From NCBI RefSeq assembly GCF_020564625.1, contig NZ_JAJBZT010000003.1:62001-126000 (forward strand): a DNA stretch of 64,000 nt, given 5' to 3'. The translations under genes and the position numbers were made by a program. Position 1 is the stretch's first letter. Each line of letters starts with the position of its first letter. Source of the DNA: Leeia speluncae. GTDB taxonomy: Bacteria > Pseudomonadota > Gammaproteobacteria > Burkholderiales > Leeiaceae. Shown in pieces: positions 8,707-18,977 of the stretch. The notes under the pieces were generated by a model that saw only the letters and a list, made by a program, of their open reading frames with translations, had not been told where the DNA came from and did not search any database.

Positions 8707-9006
8707 TTAAGCATACGAGGCACACCACCCCATTGCTTTGACGGTTTGCCCTGTGAAAATGCCGCATTCGCCTTGGTCTGGCTGACCATCAATTGGCGAG
8801 TACAATTGGCAAACTTCGCAGCGCTGGCCTTTTTTGTAGTTTGGGATACTGGCAAGATCAACTTGGTTAATGTCTGCAATGTAATGCACTGTTTTTGCAA
8901 GCTCGCTGTTTTCATCAACCAAGGTTGGAGCGGCAAAAGCAGACTTTCCCAAAAGCGTTAGCGCAGCACAGGGCACTGCCAAGCCAATAAATTTTCTTCT
9001 GTCCAT
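8707..9006 (-). CDS. High-potential iron-sulfur protein (HiPIP)
   Basis: The 99-residue protein has a Tat-type signal (MDRRKFIGLA, ending SAFA near residue 25). It then has four cysteines, Cys63, Cys66, Cys81 and Cys95, in the HiPIP arrangement CxxC...GECGIF...GWCASY, which holds a [4Fe-4S] cluster. HiPIPs are periplasmic one-electron carriers, usually between a bc1 complex (a petABC set lies 43 kb away in this window) and terminal reductases or oxidases. The gene follows purL on the same strand but is separated from it by a terminator. Confidence 0.93.
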   Translation of the reverse strand: MDRRKFIGLAVPCAALTLLGKSAFAAPTLVDENSELAKTVHYIADINQVDLASIPNYKKGQRCEVCQLYSPIDGQPDQGECGIFTGQTVKAMGWCASYA

Positions 9007-9026
9007 TTTCTTTATTCCTTAGCAAT

Positions 9027-9054
9027 AAAAAATGGCATCCAAAGATGCCATTTT
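9027..9054 (-). terminator. Rho-independent terminator after purL
   Basis: On the minus strand an 11-bp stem (AAAATGGCATC with GATGCCATTTT) around a 4-nt loop is followed by a T-run. It lies between the purL stop and the HiPIP start. Confidence 0.85.
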
Positions 9055-9067
9055 CTGTTCTACCGAC

Positions 9068-12000
9068 TTAACCTAACCACTTACGTGCGTTATGGAACAT
9101 GGTTAGCCATGGGCCTTCGTCTGTCCATTCTGCAGGGTGCCAAGAGAAGTTCACCCCTTTCATGGTGCGCTCTGGGTGAGGCATCATGATCGTAAAGCGG
9201 CCATCTGGCGTTGTCACACCGGCAATCCCATTTGGAGAACCATTCGGGTTGTGCGGGTAAACGTCGGTTGGCAAGCCTTTGCTATCTACATATTGCAATG
9301 CAGTTAAACCTGCGTTTGCCGTTTGGTCACCCTCTTGGCGGAACCAAGCACGGCCTTCACCGTGAGAAACCACCATTGGTAAACGGCTACCAGCCATGCC
9401 TTGCAAGAAGATAGATGGGCTATTTGCCACTTCAGCCATCACCAAACGTGCTTCGTATTGCTCTGACGCGTTACGCACAAATTTTGGCCAGTTGTTTGCA
9501 CCCGGGATCAGTTCAAACAAGTTACTCATCATCTGGCAACCGTTACACACGCCAAGTGCAAAGCTGTCTGAACGCGCAAAGAACGCAGCAAATTCGTCAC
9601 GGGCACGTGCATTGAACAAGATAGACTTCGCCCAACCTTCACCCGCACCTAGAACGTCACCGTAAGAGAATCCACCACATGCCACTACACCAGCGAAGTC
9701 TTTCAGGCTAATACGGCCTTCGATCACATCGCTCATGTGTACGTCGACAGACTGGAAGCCTGCGGTATCAAACGCGGCGGCCATTTCTAGCTGACCGTTC
9801 ACACCTTGCTCACGCAAGATGGCCATTTTTGGTTTAGCACCAGAGCTAACAAATGGCGCAGCCAATGGGTATGTCACTTCTGCATACAAGCCACGGTCAG
9901 CTGTGTCGGTAATGCGAGCACGTTCTTGATCTGCGCAAACAGGGTTGTCACGCAGGCGCTGAATACGATAAGAAGTTTCAGACCAAGCAAGTTGCAGGTC
10001 TGCACGGGTTTCGTCTAGCAACACTTGGTCGCCTTGTTTCACCATTAGACGATCACTCGTATTTACCGCAGCCAAGTGGCTAGCAATGTCTGCTACACCG
10101 TTAATGGCCAAGATCGCTTGTACTTTCGCCAAGTCTGCTTGACGAACTTGCAGTACCGCACCCAACTCTTCGTTAAATAGCGCAGCCAATACATTGGCGT
10201 CTGCAGGCAGTTCAACGGTCGCTCCCAAGCGGCTAGCAAACATCATTTCCGCTACAGCAGCTAATGCACCACCGTCTGAACGATCGTGATAAGCCTGAAC
10301 CAAACCATCTGCGTTTAGTTGCTGCACGGCATTGAAGAAGCCTTTTAGTAGATCGGTGCTATCAACGTCTGGCGCTTCATTACCTACTTGTTTGTATACT
10401 TGCGCTAGTGCAGAGCCGCCCAAACGTGCTTTGCCGTTACCCAAATCTAGCAATAGCAATACGCTATCTTCACCTGCTTTTAGTTCTGGGGTTAAGGTCT
10501 TGCGCACATCGGTTGCTGGAGCAAATGCAGAGATGATCAGAGACAGTGGAGAGGTAACGGCTTTTGCTTCGCCATTTTCATTCCATACGGTCTTCATCGA
10601 TAGTGAATCCTTACCCACCGGGATGCTAATACCCAGTGCAGGACAAATCTCCATACCGACGGTTTTCACGGTATCAAACAAATTAGCATCTTCACCAGGG
10701 TGGCCAGCAGCAGCCATCCAGTTAGCAGATAGTTTGATATCGCCTAATTTTGCGATTGGTGCAGCCGCAATGTTGGTCAACGCTTCACCAATTGCCATAC
10801 GGCCAGAGGCTGGTGCATCGATCAATGCCACAGGGGTACGCTCACCCATGGCCATTGCTTCGCCTAGCCAAGTTTTGTAACCCATCATGGTCACGGCAAC
10901 GTCTGCTACCGGCACTTGCCATGGGCCAACCAACTGGTCACGTGCAGTCAAACCACCCACGGTACGGTCACCGATGGTAATCAGGAACGATTTGTCAGCA
11001 ACCGCTGGCAAACGCAAGACACGGTAAACCGCTTCTTTTAAGGTAACGCCATCAAAATTCAGGGCTGGCAACTCACGCGCCACACGTTTTACGTCACGTG
11101 TCATGCGGGGTGGCTTACCTAGCAATACATCCATTTCCATATCAACAGCTGGCGTGCCTAGTAGGCTATCTTCTACTTTGAGCTGTTTTTCGGCCGTTGC
11201 GTGGCCAATTACGGCAAATGGGCAACGCTCACGTTCGGCAAAGCCACGGAATAATTCAAGTGAATCTGGATGAATCGCTAATACATAGCGTTCTTGCGAT
11301 TCGTTACACCAAATTTCTTTTGGTGCCATCGCTTTTTCTTCGATCTGAATATCACGCAGTTGGAACACCGCACCGCGCTCAGAACCGTGAGCCAATTCTG
11401 GCATCGCATTAGAGATACCACCTGCACCCACGTCATGGATACTTAGGATTGGGTTGTTGTCACCCAACTGCCAGCAACGGTCGATCACTTCTTGTGCACG
11501 ACGTTGCATTTCCGGGTTGCCACGCTGTACCGAATCGAAGTCTAGGTTGGCTGCGTTTGAACCTGTGTCCATCGAAGACGCGGCGCCACCACCCAAACCA
11601 ATTAACATACCTGGCCCACCCAATTGGATCAGCAAGGCACCTGGAATCACTTCTTTCTTGAACGAGTGACGGTCATCGATATTACCCATACCGCCAGCAA
11701 TCATAATTGGCTTGTGGTAACCACGGCGTTCGCCATCCACGGTTTCTTCGAAGGTACGGAAGTAACCTGCCAAGTTCGGACGGCCAAATTCGTTATTGAA
11801 CGCTGCAGCACCAATCGGGCCATCAATCATGATCTGTAGCGGGGTAACGATACGGTCTGGCTTGCCATAACCTTCTTCGCTACCTTCAACCACTTCCCAA
11901 GGCTGTACAGCATCTGGCAAGTTCAGGTTAGAAACAGTAAAACCACACAAACCAGACTTTGGCTTAGAACCGATACCGGTTGCGCCTTCGTCACGAATCT

Positions 12001-12952
12001 CACCACCAGAACCCGTCGCCGCGCCCGGGAATGGAGAAATCGCGGTTGGGTGGTTGTGGGTTTCCACTTTCATCAGAATGTGGGTAGTGTCTTTTGAGTA
12101 GCCGTACTCGGTACCCTGTGGGTAGAAGCGCTCAATCTCTGCCCCTTCAATCACAGAAGAGTTGTCAGAGTAAGCGACCACAGTGCCTTCCGGGCTGGTT
12201 TTGTGGGTATTACGAATCATGCCGAATAGTGACAATGGCTGCTTTTCGCCATCCACAATAAAGTCGGCATTGAAAATCTTGTGACGGCAGTGCTCAGAGT
12301 TTGCCTGTGCAAACATCATCAGCTCGACGTCGGTCGGGTTACGCTGAATGCGTACGTAGTTTTCTAGTAGGTAATCTACTTCGTCTTCCGACAAGGCCAA
12401 GCCCATGTCGCGGTTGGCTTTTACCAAAGCATCGCGGCCGCCGGTTAGTACGTCTACCGATTCTAGGCTACGTGGAGACTGGTGAACAAACAAGCCTGCA
12501 GCGTCGCTCATCTCACGCACAACGGTTTCTGTCATGCGGTCGTGGATGAGGTCGTAAACCACTTTCAGTACGTCATCGCTGGCAGGTGTGCCATCTGCAT
12601 TGCTCACGTAGTAAGCAATGCCGCGCTCGATACGCGCAACATTTTCTAAACCACAATGTTTAGCAATGTCGGTCGCTTTAGAAGACCAAGGAGAAATCGT
12701 ACCAAAACGTGGCAAGACCAATAATAGGCTACCCGTTGCCTCACCGGCAGGTTTGAATTCATCGTAAGTCAATAGCTTTTGCAAAGTCGCCAATGCATCA
12801 GCAGACAATTCGCCTTCGTGTTCAATAATGTGCACCCAAGTGGTTTGGATACGAGGAACAGCAGGCAATTTGCCGGCGAGCGAATCAGCCAATTTAGCTA
12901 GGCGGAAATCGGAAAGCGCTTGAGCGCCGAACAGCGGGGTAATCTGAGGCAT
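9068..12952 (-). CDS. purL: Phosphoribosylformylglycinamidine synthase PurL (large form)
   Basis: Purine synthesis: it converts FGAR plus glutamine and ATP to FGAM. I chose the ATG at 12952 ([18 protein letters not shown]), giving 1294 residues like E. coli PurL; the frame stays open to 13093, and an ATG at 12991 is an alternative. The order is an N-terminal PurS-like domain, two AIRS-type ATPase halves (with [16 protein letters not shown] and [13 protein letters not shown]), and a C-terminal class I glutamine amidotransferase. The amidotransferase has the nucleophile Cys in LGVCNGCQ and the His-Glu pair in [11 protein letters not shown]. It stands alone. Confidence 0.97.
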   Translation of the reverse strand: MPQITPLFGAQALSDFRLAKLADSLAGKLPAVPRIQTTWVHIIEHEGELSADALATLQKLLTYDEFKPAGEATGSLLLVLPRFGTISPWSSKATDIAKHCGLENVARIERGIAYYVSNADGTPASDDVLKVVYDLIHDRMTETVVREMSDAAGLFVHQSPRSLESVDVLTGGRDALVKANRDMGLALSEDEVDYLLENYVRIQRNPTDVELMMFAQANSEHCRHKIFNADFIVDGEKQPLSLFGMIRNTHKTSPEGTVVAYSDNSSVIEGAEIERFYPQGTEYGYSKDTTHILMKVETHNHPTAISPFPGAATGSGGEIRDEGATGIGSKPKSGLCGFTVSNLNLPDAVQPWEVVEGSEEGYGKPDRIVTPLQIMIDGPIGAAAFNNEFGRPNLAGYFRTFEETVDGERRGYHKPIMIAGGMGNIDDRHSFKKEVIPGALLIQLGGPGMLIGLGGGAASSMDTGSNAANLDFDSVQRGNPEMQRRAQEVIDRCWQLGDNNPILSIHDVGAGGISNAMPELAHGSERGAVFQLRDIQIEEKAMAPKEIWCNESQERYVLAIHPDSLELFRGFAERERCPFAVIGHATAEKQLKVEDSLLGTPAVDMEMDVLLGKPPRMTRDVKRVARELPALNFDGVTLKEAVYRVLRLPAVADKSFLITIGDRTVGGLTARDQLVGPWQVPVADVAVTMMGYKTWLGEAMAMGERTPVALIDAPASGRMAIGEALTNIAAAPIAKLGDIKLSANWMAAAGHPGEDANLFDTVKTVGMEICPALGISIPVGKDSLSMKTVWNENGEAKAVTSPLSLIISAFAPATDVRKTLTPELKAGEDSVLLLLDLGNGKARLGGSALAQVYKQVGNEAPDVDSTDLLKGFFNAVQQLNADGLVQAYHDRSDGGALAAVAEMMFASRLGATVELPADANVLAALFNEELGAVLQVRQADLAKVQAILAINGVADIASHLAAVNTSDRLMVKQGDQVLLDETRADLQLAWSETSYRIQRLRDNPVCADQERARITDTADRGLYAEVTYPLAAPFVSSGAKPKMAILREQGVNGQLEMAAAFDTAGFQSVDVHMSDVIEGRISLKDFAGVVACGGFSYGDVLGAGEGWAKSILFNARARDEFAAFFARSDSFALGVCNGCQMMSNLFELIPGANNWPKFVRNASEQYEARLVMAEVANSPSIFLQGMAGSRLPMVVSHGEGRAWFRQEGDQTANAGLTALQYVDSKGLPTDVYPHNPNGSPNGIAGVTTPDGRFTIMMPHPERTMKGVNFSWHPAEWTDEGPWLTMFHNARKWLG

Positions 12953-13153
12953 GCGGACACCAGAAACAGGTTGAAGACCGATTAGAAACATACGCGTCAA
13001 AATGACGACAGATGGCGCGAATGATACCCGAAAACCACTGATTTTTCGAGCAAAATCAGCACACTCTACGTATTCTGCCGCATAAAGACCCACGAAAGCG
13101 AATCACTTTTCCGCTACAATCGGATGTTTACCCAATTTGTCTGATGACACGAG

Positions 13154-13816
13154 ATGGATCTTACGAACACACAAACCTTACCCGCCTTATTTTTTGTCGG
13201 CTTACTAGGCGGCGTGCATTGCGTTGGAATGTGTGGCGCATTAGTCACTGCATTTGGGATTAGTGATTTTGGCCCAAAAAGCACCACTCGCCTACTCACC
13301 CTGAACGTAGGCAGAATGTTTACCTACAGCCTACTTGGCGCCGTCGCGGGTTTAGTCGGGCATGGGTTTAGCCAGTTGTTTGCCATCCCGGTGGCGCTCT
13401 ATATTTTTGCGCAAATCATGTTAATTGGGCTGGGACTTTATTTGGCAGGGTGGCGTTCGTTCATTCCGTATATCGAGCAATATGGCAAAGCGGGCTGGCA
13501 ATCTTTACAGCCAATTTTGGGCAAAGTGATCCCACCTAAAACCGGCAAGCAAACGCTTTTTGCGGGGATGATTTGGGGTTTTATCCCATGCGGCTTGGTC
13601 TATAGCGCACTGAGTAGCGCTTTACTATCCGGTAATCCGATTGAGGGAGGACTGGCGATGCTCGCATTTTGGCTGGGCACCTTGCCTAATTTGCTAGTGA
13701 TTGGACGCTTCTCTTTTGTGCTGCGCAAATGGATGCAGAACACAATGGTGAAAAAGGCGGCGGGTGTTCTGGTCTGCTTATTGGGCGTGTACGGGCTTAG
13801 TCACCTTTGGTTTTAA
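13154..13816 (+). CDS. TauE/SafE-UreH-like (DsbD_2) membrane protein
   Basis: The 220-residue protein has about six membrane spans. It has the motif GGVHCVGMCGALVTAFG at residues 19-35 and a second proline-cysteine motif GFIPCGLVYSALSSAL, both typical of the sulfite-exporter/UreH/DsbD_2 family. Several members sit beside cytochrome oxidase assembly genes and are proposed to move copper or reducing equivalents. Here the neighbours, purL and a PilZ-like gene, give no hint. The function is uncertain. Confidence 0.82.
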   Translation: MDLTNTQTLPALFFVGLLGGVHCVGMCGALVTAFGISDFGPKSTTRLLTLNVGRMFTYSLLGAVAGLVGHGFSQLFAIPVALYIFAQIMLIGLGLYLAGWRSFIPYIEQYGKAGWQSLQPILGKVIPPKTGKQTLFAGMIWGFIPCGLVYSALSSALLSGNPIEGGLAMLAFWLGTLPNLLVIGRFSFVLRKWMQNTMVKKAAGVLVCLLGVYGLSHLWF

Positions 13817-13937
13817 AACCACGGAAATTTTTCTTTTTTTCAAAAAAGAGTGCATTTCAGTAATGAGAATGCTTTGCAAATACGCTTTTTTGATACATCC
13901 TTGACGTATTAAATACATCACGCGGGAAATTCACACA

Positions 13938-13962
13938 CATTCGTGAATGAGGCACATATAAT
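13938..13962 (+). promoter_or_regulatory. Possible promoter and operator of the PilZ-like gene
   Basis: A perfect -10 box TATAAT lies at 13957-13962, 68 bp before the start. Just upstream is the inverted repeat CATTC-GT-GAATG (13938-13949), in the -35 zone, where no good -35 hexamer is visible. This fits an activator or repressor site, but that is inference. Confidence 0.35.
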
Positions 13963-14029
13963 GTCCCAATTCAGTTGCATGCTCGCTACTGTTTACATAG
14001 GCTAAGCACACAACAATAAAGAACATGGA

Positions 14030-15592
14030 ATGCTAGACAAGTTAAAAGCCTTTTCTAAAAACCTGAATCCGCTCAATAAAGCGCTTGAAACGGCCATGGG
14101 AATAAAAACCATGCCGTCTGCGGCAGCGGTCAGCTTTTTCAACGAATGGCTACCTCAACAAGAAGCAATCCTTGCTAGCCCAGACAAGCTACAGTCGCTA
14201 ATGAGTACGGCAGAGCCCATCTGCAAACAACACTTCATCGAACTGTCGACAGAATTAATGAAAGGACAGTTAACCAAGTTACGTGTTCAACTGTTCTCGT
14301 CTTCTCTTACTCCCTTTACCGAAATGCTTTTCCAAGCCCATTTAAGATGTGTTCAGGGTTACAAAAGCAGTTTGTTATCAATGGGGGGAGATGCGGTTTC
14401 TCCACATGCCGGTTTAATTGCCTGGGGCACACGAAAACTTCAGCTAGAGTTTGTGACGACCCACCAAGCAAAGCAGATGAAGTGGACCGAGGTATATAGC
14501 TGCGCACCACTTATTCTGCAAAACAAGCTACCAACAGCATCACTCTCTGCTGCGAAAATTGAGCTAGCTCACTTCTGCCTATTAGCAACGGGGTTGGTCT
14601 CGGAACTAGAAGTAAGACGAATTGAGATTGTGAACCGCCTAGCGAGAATGCTTGCGCCATTCTTAATTTTCACACCGCAAAGAAGCAATGGTTTGTGTTA
14701 CTTGCTCTCTCCTTCTTTAGAGCAACCGCCTGCATTAATTAAACCAGAAGACATTCTCACGGAAGCGCAACTAGAAAACGCTGTTTTTCTAGATATTAAT
14801 CGTGTGCTAGATGAACTCCGCGCCTTAGAGCACATGATTGGTCAGCAAGAAACGTTGCCCACCAAACTCAACTATGACAATACACTGCATGTAACAGAGG
14901 TGTTCGTTACCATTCGTCAGTTAAGAGACAAATGGATGGGCAAGGTAAATACGCGTCGCCATGATCGGCGCCAATTAGACCGTGCAGCACTCATTGCATA
15001 TGAGTTCCCTGCCATTCGCCGCAAAGTAGCAGGTACAGAAGAAAAGAATAGCTTAGCTAGCCGCGCATTTGCCATGGGCTTAGACGATGGTCGGATTATC
15101 GACATTAGCCAAAGCGGTGTCGGGATTACCATCCGTGCGGCACCGTGGGCTAAAGTGGGCTTGGCCGTTAGCATTCAGATTGAAGGAAGTGCCCGTTGGG
15201 TAGTCGGCATTATTCGCCGAATTACTGCCCAAGAAGCAGAAAGCAGCATGTTGCTGGGGATAGAGATTTTATCGCTCACCCCGGAATCAGTCCGATTGGT
15301 GGAAGCAGCCAAAATGTCGGTGTGGGAAACCACCACCAATGTGGCTGCGTTCGAGAACATTTTTGGGGTTTGGATTCCACCAAGCGCTCAGAGTCATCAG
15401 CAAGCGATGATTCTACTAGAGCAAAAACAAGTCTCCATCGGCAAATCTTACGGGATTTATTACAAAGGCCAAAAGAGTAAGATTCGCATTAAAGACTTGG
15501 TAGAAATGGGTGACAACTTCTTCCGGTACGATGTAGATATTGAGGCTACTGAAAGTGGTAAAGCAGAATCGAACCAGCAACTAGACTTCTAA
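14030..15592 (+). CDS. Large protein with C-terminal PilZ-like domain
   Basis: The 520-residue soluble protein has a helical N-terminal two-thirds without a recognised domain. The C-terminal part has RRHDRRQLDR (residues 309-318) and DISQSGVGI (358-366). These match the RxxxR and D/NxSxxG elements of PilZ domains, which bind cyclic di-GMP. The two elements are unusually far apart (about 45 residues). A further tail of about 100 residues follows. It may be a c-di-GMP effector of motility or surface behaviour. The gene is monocistronic with a strong terminator. Confidence 0.6.
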   Translation: MLDKLKAFSKNLNPLNKALETAMGIKTMPSAAAVSFFNEWLPQQEAILASPDKLQSLMSTAEPICKQHFIELSTELMKGQLTKLRVQLFSSSLTPFTEMLFQAHLRCVQGYKSSLLSMGGDAVSPHAGLIAWGTRKLQLEFVTTHQAKQMKWTEVYSCAPLILQNKLPTASLSAAKIELAHFCLLATGLVSELEVRRIEIVNRLARMLAPFLIFTPQRSNGLCYLLSPSLEQPPALIKPEDILTEAQLENAVFLDINRVLDELRALEHMIGQQETLPTKLNYDNTLHVTEVFVTIRQLRDKWMGKVNTRRHDRRQLDRAALIAYEFPAIRRKVAGTEEKNSLASRAFAMGLDDGRIIDISQSGVGITIRAAPWAKVGLAVSIQIEGSARWVVGIIRRITAQEAESSMLLGIEILSLTPESVRLVEAAKMSVWETTTNVAAFENIFGVWIPPSAQSHQQAMILLEQKQVSIGKSYGIYYKGQKSKIRIKDLVEMGDNFFRYDVDIEATESGKAESNQQLDF

Positions 15593-15610
15593 ATGGCTGA
15601 TTTACAAATA

Positions 15611-15640
15611 AAAAATAGGCACCTTGAGTGCCTATTTTTT
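15611..15640 (+). terminator. Bidirectional rho-independent terminator
   Basis: AAAAATAGGCAC and GTGCCTATTTTT form a 12-bp stem around CTTGA, with T-runs in both directions. It serves the PilZ-like gene and the convergent NadM-Nudix gene. Confidence 0.9.
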
Positions 15641-15666
15641 ATTTGCGAACGTACCAGCGAAATGCC

Positions 15667-16719
15667 TTAAATCTGCCCTAAGAACCAGTTCACAATATAG
15701 AAGTGGTCTTCAAACAACTCGCTCTCCATCCTTGAAAAGTGAGACAACGGCACCCAACTCGCTTTGTCTGCGTCATCGCTGCCCTTCACTTTCGGAAGCC
15801 CTTCTTGCGTTGGTGCTAGCTCGAAAAGGAAAGCATGAGTAATGGTTCTACCACGCAGGCTACGCTCCGGATGATCAAACACGCGCGAAGTCCGGATAGA
15901 ACCAGCCAAGACGGGCTCTGGTACTTTTAGACGCGTTTCTTCACGTAATTCGCGAATCACACCGTCTTTAAGCCGCTCGTGCTGTTCTACAAACCCACCG
16001 GGCAACGCCCACAAGCCTTTACCCGGCTGCGCACGGCGGCGCACCAATAAAATATGGCCTGAGTGAATCACGACCGCATCTACCGTCACAAACGTCGGCG
16101 GATAAGGGGCTGCACGCCACGCGGCTTTATATTGGTGAATAAACCGGTATTCGGAGGCGAGGTTGTCGTAGGCAGGCGTTTGCTGAAAATCCTGCAAATA
16201 CGATAGTACCGGTGGCGGAATCAAGGTCTCGAACGGGGCAAAACACTCTCCCCCTTCAAAGAAAGCATGGCGAATGGCATTGGCGTTCGGGCCGGGTACT
16301 TCGTCAGTACTAATACGTTTCCATTGAGGGAAGAAGTCCAGATACCCGGTATCCAAACCAAGCTGAGAACCAATCATCCCGATCCGGAAGCTCGCTGGTC
16401 GACTACCCAAACTGGCGGTATCCACTGCAATCACCTTGTCTACCGCGTTTTGTACTTCGGTCACCCATTGCTGATCGTTATACATCCGATCAGACACACC
16501 GACGCAATACACACGGTTTTGCTGTTCCGCCGTTAGGCAAGCACGAAGCATGGATTCGCGCTCTTCAACCGACCAAGGCAGTTCGTAGCTTTTCGAGCGA
16601 CGTGCCGAACCGCAGACCACAATCAGCTTATCGGCCAACTCCAACGCTTTTTGCACGGTAGCTAAATGACCAACGTGAAATGGCTGAAACCGGCCAATAT
16701 AGATAATGTAATCGAGCAT
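15667..16719 (-). CDS. Bifunctional NMN adenylyltransferase / Nudix hydrolase
   Basis: The 350-residue protein has two domains. The first is an N-terminal nucleotidyltransferase with GRFQPFHVGH (residues 9-18). The second is a C-terminal Nudix domain from about residue 205 with the full box GGFVEQHERLKDG...RELREET. This is the NadM-Nudix fusion known from Synechocystis slr0787 and Francisella: NMN plus ATP gives NAD, and the Nudix half hydrolyses ADP-ribose. It starts 2 nt after the nadA stop, so the two form an NAD operon joining de novo synthesis and recycling. Confidence 0.93.
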   Translation of the reverse strand: MLDYIIYIGRFQPFHVGHLATVQKALELADKLIVVCGSARRSKSYELPWSVEERESMLRACLTAEQQNRVYCVGVSDRMYNDQQWVTEVQNAVDKVIAVDTASLGSRPASFRIGMIGSQLGLDTGYLDFFPQWKRISTDEVPGPNANAIRHAFFEGGECFAPFETLIPPPVLSYLQDFQQTPAYDNLASEYRFIHQYKAAWRAAPYPPTFVTVDAVVIHSGHILLVRRRAQPGKGLWALPGGFVEQHERLKDGVIRELREETRLKVPEPVLAGSIRTSRVFDHPERSLRGRTITHAFLFELAPTQEGLPKVKGSDDADKASWVPLSHFSRMESELFEDHFYIVNWFLGQI

Positions 16720-16721
16720 GC

Positions 16722-17681
16722 TTACGCAGGCACCGCTTCTTTGACCACTACCGGTGCTGCATTTAGTTTGTAGTGTTGTTCAGAGAAAGCTAGCATGCGT
16801 TCGATTGGCAGACGAGCCGCTTCGATCGCTGCAGGTGTCAGGTAATCGATCTCGATACCGTGACCAGCTTGCGCGCGTTTGACTGCTTCGATGGTATTTA
16901 GCTTCATGTACGGGCACTGGTTACACTGGCAACCCGCGTAGATTGGTGCTTGGCGAATATCCAATTCTGGACGAGCCAACTTCATGTTGTACAAGATGCC
17001 ATCTTCGGTCGCGACAAAGATCACGCTATTTGGTGCTTTATCGAACGCTTTTACCCAGTTGAGCATACCAGAGGTAGAGCCAACATAATCTGCCTGTTGC
17101 AATACTGGCAATGGGCTTTCTGGGTGGGCAATTAGGTAAGATGGCAAATCACCTACGCTAGCGAAGCCTTCATCTAACGCTTGCTGGTTGAATTTGTCGT
17201 GTACTTCGCACACGGCAGACCATAACGGCATATCGTAACCGTATTGGAAGTTTAGGTACGCGCCCATGTTGCGGTCTGGCGAGAAAATCACTTTTTTACC
17301 CTCTGCGTACAGATGGGCAATGATGTCGTCCACATTGCGGCTGGTCACAATCCAGTCTGACAGTGCTTTGTGTTCGGCAGAAGAATTAATATAAGACACA
17401 TGCACGTGATCTGGATGCGCTTCGCGCCAAGCTTTTAGCGCAGTCACATCGGTTTGTTCGACCAGTGAGCAGGTAGATCCACGATCCGGCAATATCACGG
17501 TCGCGTTTGGATTCAAAATTTTGGCAGTTTCTGCCATGAAGCGCACGCCAGCAAACACGATAATATCGGCTTCGGCATCGCGAGCAAACAGGGAAAGTTC
17601 AAGACTATCACCCACCTTATCCGCCATTTGCTGGATTTCAGGGGTGGTGTAGTAATGGGCAAGTGTAACAACCTTGGCCAT
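16722..17681 (-). CDS. nadA: Quinolinate synthase NadA
   Basis: NadA condenses iminoaspartate with dihydroxyacetone phosphate to quinolinate using a [4Fe-4S] cluster. I chose the ATG at 17681 because AGGAGG stands 7 nt before it; the frame extends 26 codons further without a ribosome site. This gives 319 residues. The substrate motifs AHYYTTPEIQQMADKVGDSLEL and SPDRNMGAYL are clear. The cluster cysteines are expected at STCSL, the SAVCEVH region and AGCQCNQCPYM. No nadB or nadC lies nearby. Confidence 0.95.
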   Translation of the reverse strand: MAKVVTLAHYYTTPEIQQMADKVGDSLELSLFARDAEADIIVFAGVRFMAETAKILNPNATVILPDRGSTCSLVEQTDVTALKAWREAHPDHVHVSYINSSAEHKALSDWIVTSRNVDDIIAHLYAEGKKVIFSPDRNMGAYLNFQYGYDMPLWSAVCEVHDKFNQQALDEGFASVGDLPSYLIAHPESPLPVLQQADYVGSTSGMLNWVKAFDKAPNSVIFVATEDGILYNMKLARPELDIRQAPIYAGCQCNQCPYMKLNTIEAVKRAQAGHGIEIDYLTPAAIEAARLPIERMLAFSEQHYKLNAAPVVVKEAVPA

Positions 17682-17842
17682 AGGAGTTCCTCCTACGAAT
17701 ATGAGCAGCCCGTCTCTCGGACTACCAGTATCTATGAGCAAATTGTCAGTGCAACGCACCGTTTTCGTTTTGCAGCCTACGTCTACGACGGAATCCCCGC
17801 CTCTTTAAACTGCGATTCGTATTTTGCTACAAGGTTTGGTGG

Positions 17843-17896
17843 TTGCCAATATGGTGTAAGCGGTTGTGTGCGGAAAATGCAACGGAATATTGGCAA
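17843..17896. repeat. 10-bp inverted repeat in the nadA/efflux intergenic region
   Basis: TTGCCAATAT (17843-17852) and ATATTGGCAA (17887-17896) are perfect inverted copies, 34 nt apart. They lie in the 318-bp divergent spacer (17682-17999). The spacer holds no gene that I can see; its other recognisable element is the FNR box at 17915. The repeat may be a paired operator for an unknown regulator. Confidence 0.45.
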
Positions 17897-17914
17897 TGCA
17901 ATATTTACCCCTAC

Positions 17915-17928
17915 TTGATGTGCATCAA
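17915..17928 (+). promoter_or_regulatory. Perfect FNR/ANR box
   Basis: TTGATGTGCATCAA matches the TTGAT-N4-ATCAA consensus exactly. Its centre is 78.5 bp before the HlyD-like start. A TATAAA at 17947-17952 is a plausible -10, so a class II activated promoter for the efflux operon under low oxygen is likely. Confidence 0.7.
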
Positions 17929-17999
17929 GCGTGATTGCTTGGTCCCTATAAATAAGGCGCGCATAATGACGTGGTCAACTATCTACCTTGTGATGTCTG

Positions 18000-18977
18000 A
18001 TGCTTAGCACTTTCAAAAATACCGCACTGGCGAACCTAATCATCCTTAGTGGTGTGTTCCTCGTTGCCTGCCAACAACAAGAACAAAACTCCATAACTGG
18101 TTACATTGAGGGGGATTACACCTATTTATCTACGGCCTCTTCTGGATTTGTTTCTGAAGCGCCCGTGTCTCGCGGGCAGGCGGTGATAGCTGGGCAGCCG
18201 CTATTTAAGGTAGATACGGCTCCAGAAGATGAAGGTTTGGCGCAGGCGAATGCGCAGGTGGATGCAGCGAAGAATCAGGTCAAGAATTTGCAGGCGGCCA
18301 AGCGTGAAACGGAAATTGCGGCGTTGATGGCTAATTTGACATCTGCGAAAGCCGCGTTGCAGTTGGCAGAGATTGAATACAAGCGTCAGTCTAGTTTGCT
18401 TAGTCAGAAATTTGTTTCTGCTTCTGTTGTTGATGCTGCAAAGAGTAATCGCGATCAGGCAAAAGCGACAGTGAGTGCTTTACAGGCACAAATAGCAACT
18501 TACCGCTCCCCCATTGGTAGAACCGGAGAAGTAGGGGCGGCAACGGCGAATGTTTCTTCAGCCGAGTCGGTAGTTCGTCAAAAGGCGTGGTTAGTGGCGC
18601 ACCAGTCGGCCACTGCGCCTCAAAACGGTTTGGTGAGTGAGGTGTTTTATCAGCCCGGCGAATGGGTGAATGCGGGTTCTCCGGTTGTACGCTTTTTGGC
18701 AGATAACAAGCGGTTAATTCGATTCTATATTCCGGAAGCTCTACGAACAAAGTATCAGACGGGCCAAGTGATTTCTGTAACTTGTGATGGGTGTGGCCAG
18801 CCGATTTCTGCGACCGTACGTTTTATTTCTGCATCCGCAGAATATACGCCCCCCGTGATTTACAGCGAACAAAGCCGGTCTCGATTGGTGTTTCGGGCGG
18901 AGGCAACGATTTCTGGTAATCGCACCGCTTTACCATTAGGTTTGCCGGTTAGCATCAAAGCGGCAAACCATGAGTGA
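18000..18977 (+). CDS. HlyD/YbhG-family periplasmic adaptor, lipoprotein-like
   Basis: The 325-residue membrane fusion protein has a lipobox-like signal (VFLVAC, Cys24). A biotinyl-lipoyl half (GYIEGDYTYLSTASSGFVSEAPVSRGQAV) is followed by a long Ala/Gln-rich coiled-coil hairpin (about residues 75-170), the second lipoyl half and a beta-barrel. It resembles E. coli YbhG. It heads an overlapping three-gene operon, so it should link the inner-membrane ABC exporter to an outer-membrane channel. No outer-membrane factor is encoded here. The FNR box upstream suggests oxygen control. Confidence 0.88.
   Translation: MLSTFKNTALANLIILSGVFLVACQQQEQNSITGYIEGDYTYLSTASSGFVSEAPVSRGQAVIAGQPLFKVDTAPEDEGLAQANAQVDAAKNQVKNLQAAKRETEIAALMANLTSAKAALQLAEIEYKRQSSLLSQKFVSASVVDAAKSNRDQAKATVSALQAQIATYRSPIGRTGEVGAATANVSSAESVVRQKAWLVAHQSATAPQNGLVSEVFYQPGEWVNAGSPVVRFLADNKRLIRFYIPEALRTKYQTGQVISVTCDGCGQPISATVRFISASAEYTPPVIYSEQSRSRLVFRAEATISGNRTALPLGLPVSIKAANHE

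Noticed and set aside
10332-10880. Long open frame opposite purL
   Set aside because: It is a shadow of the purL reading frame; no motif or ribosome site supports a gene.
12953-13093. 47-codon N-terminal extension of PurL
   Set aside because: The extension is rich in Phe/Val/Cys, has no counterpart in PurL, and the chosen ATG at 12952 gives the family length.
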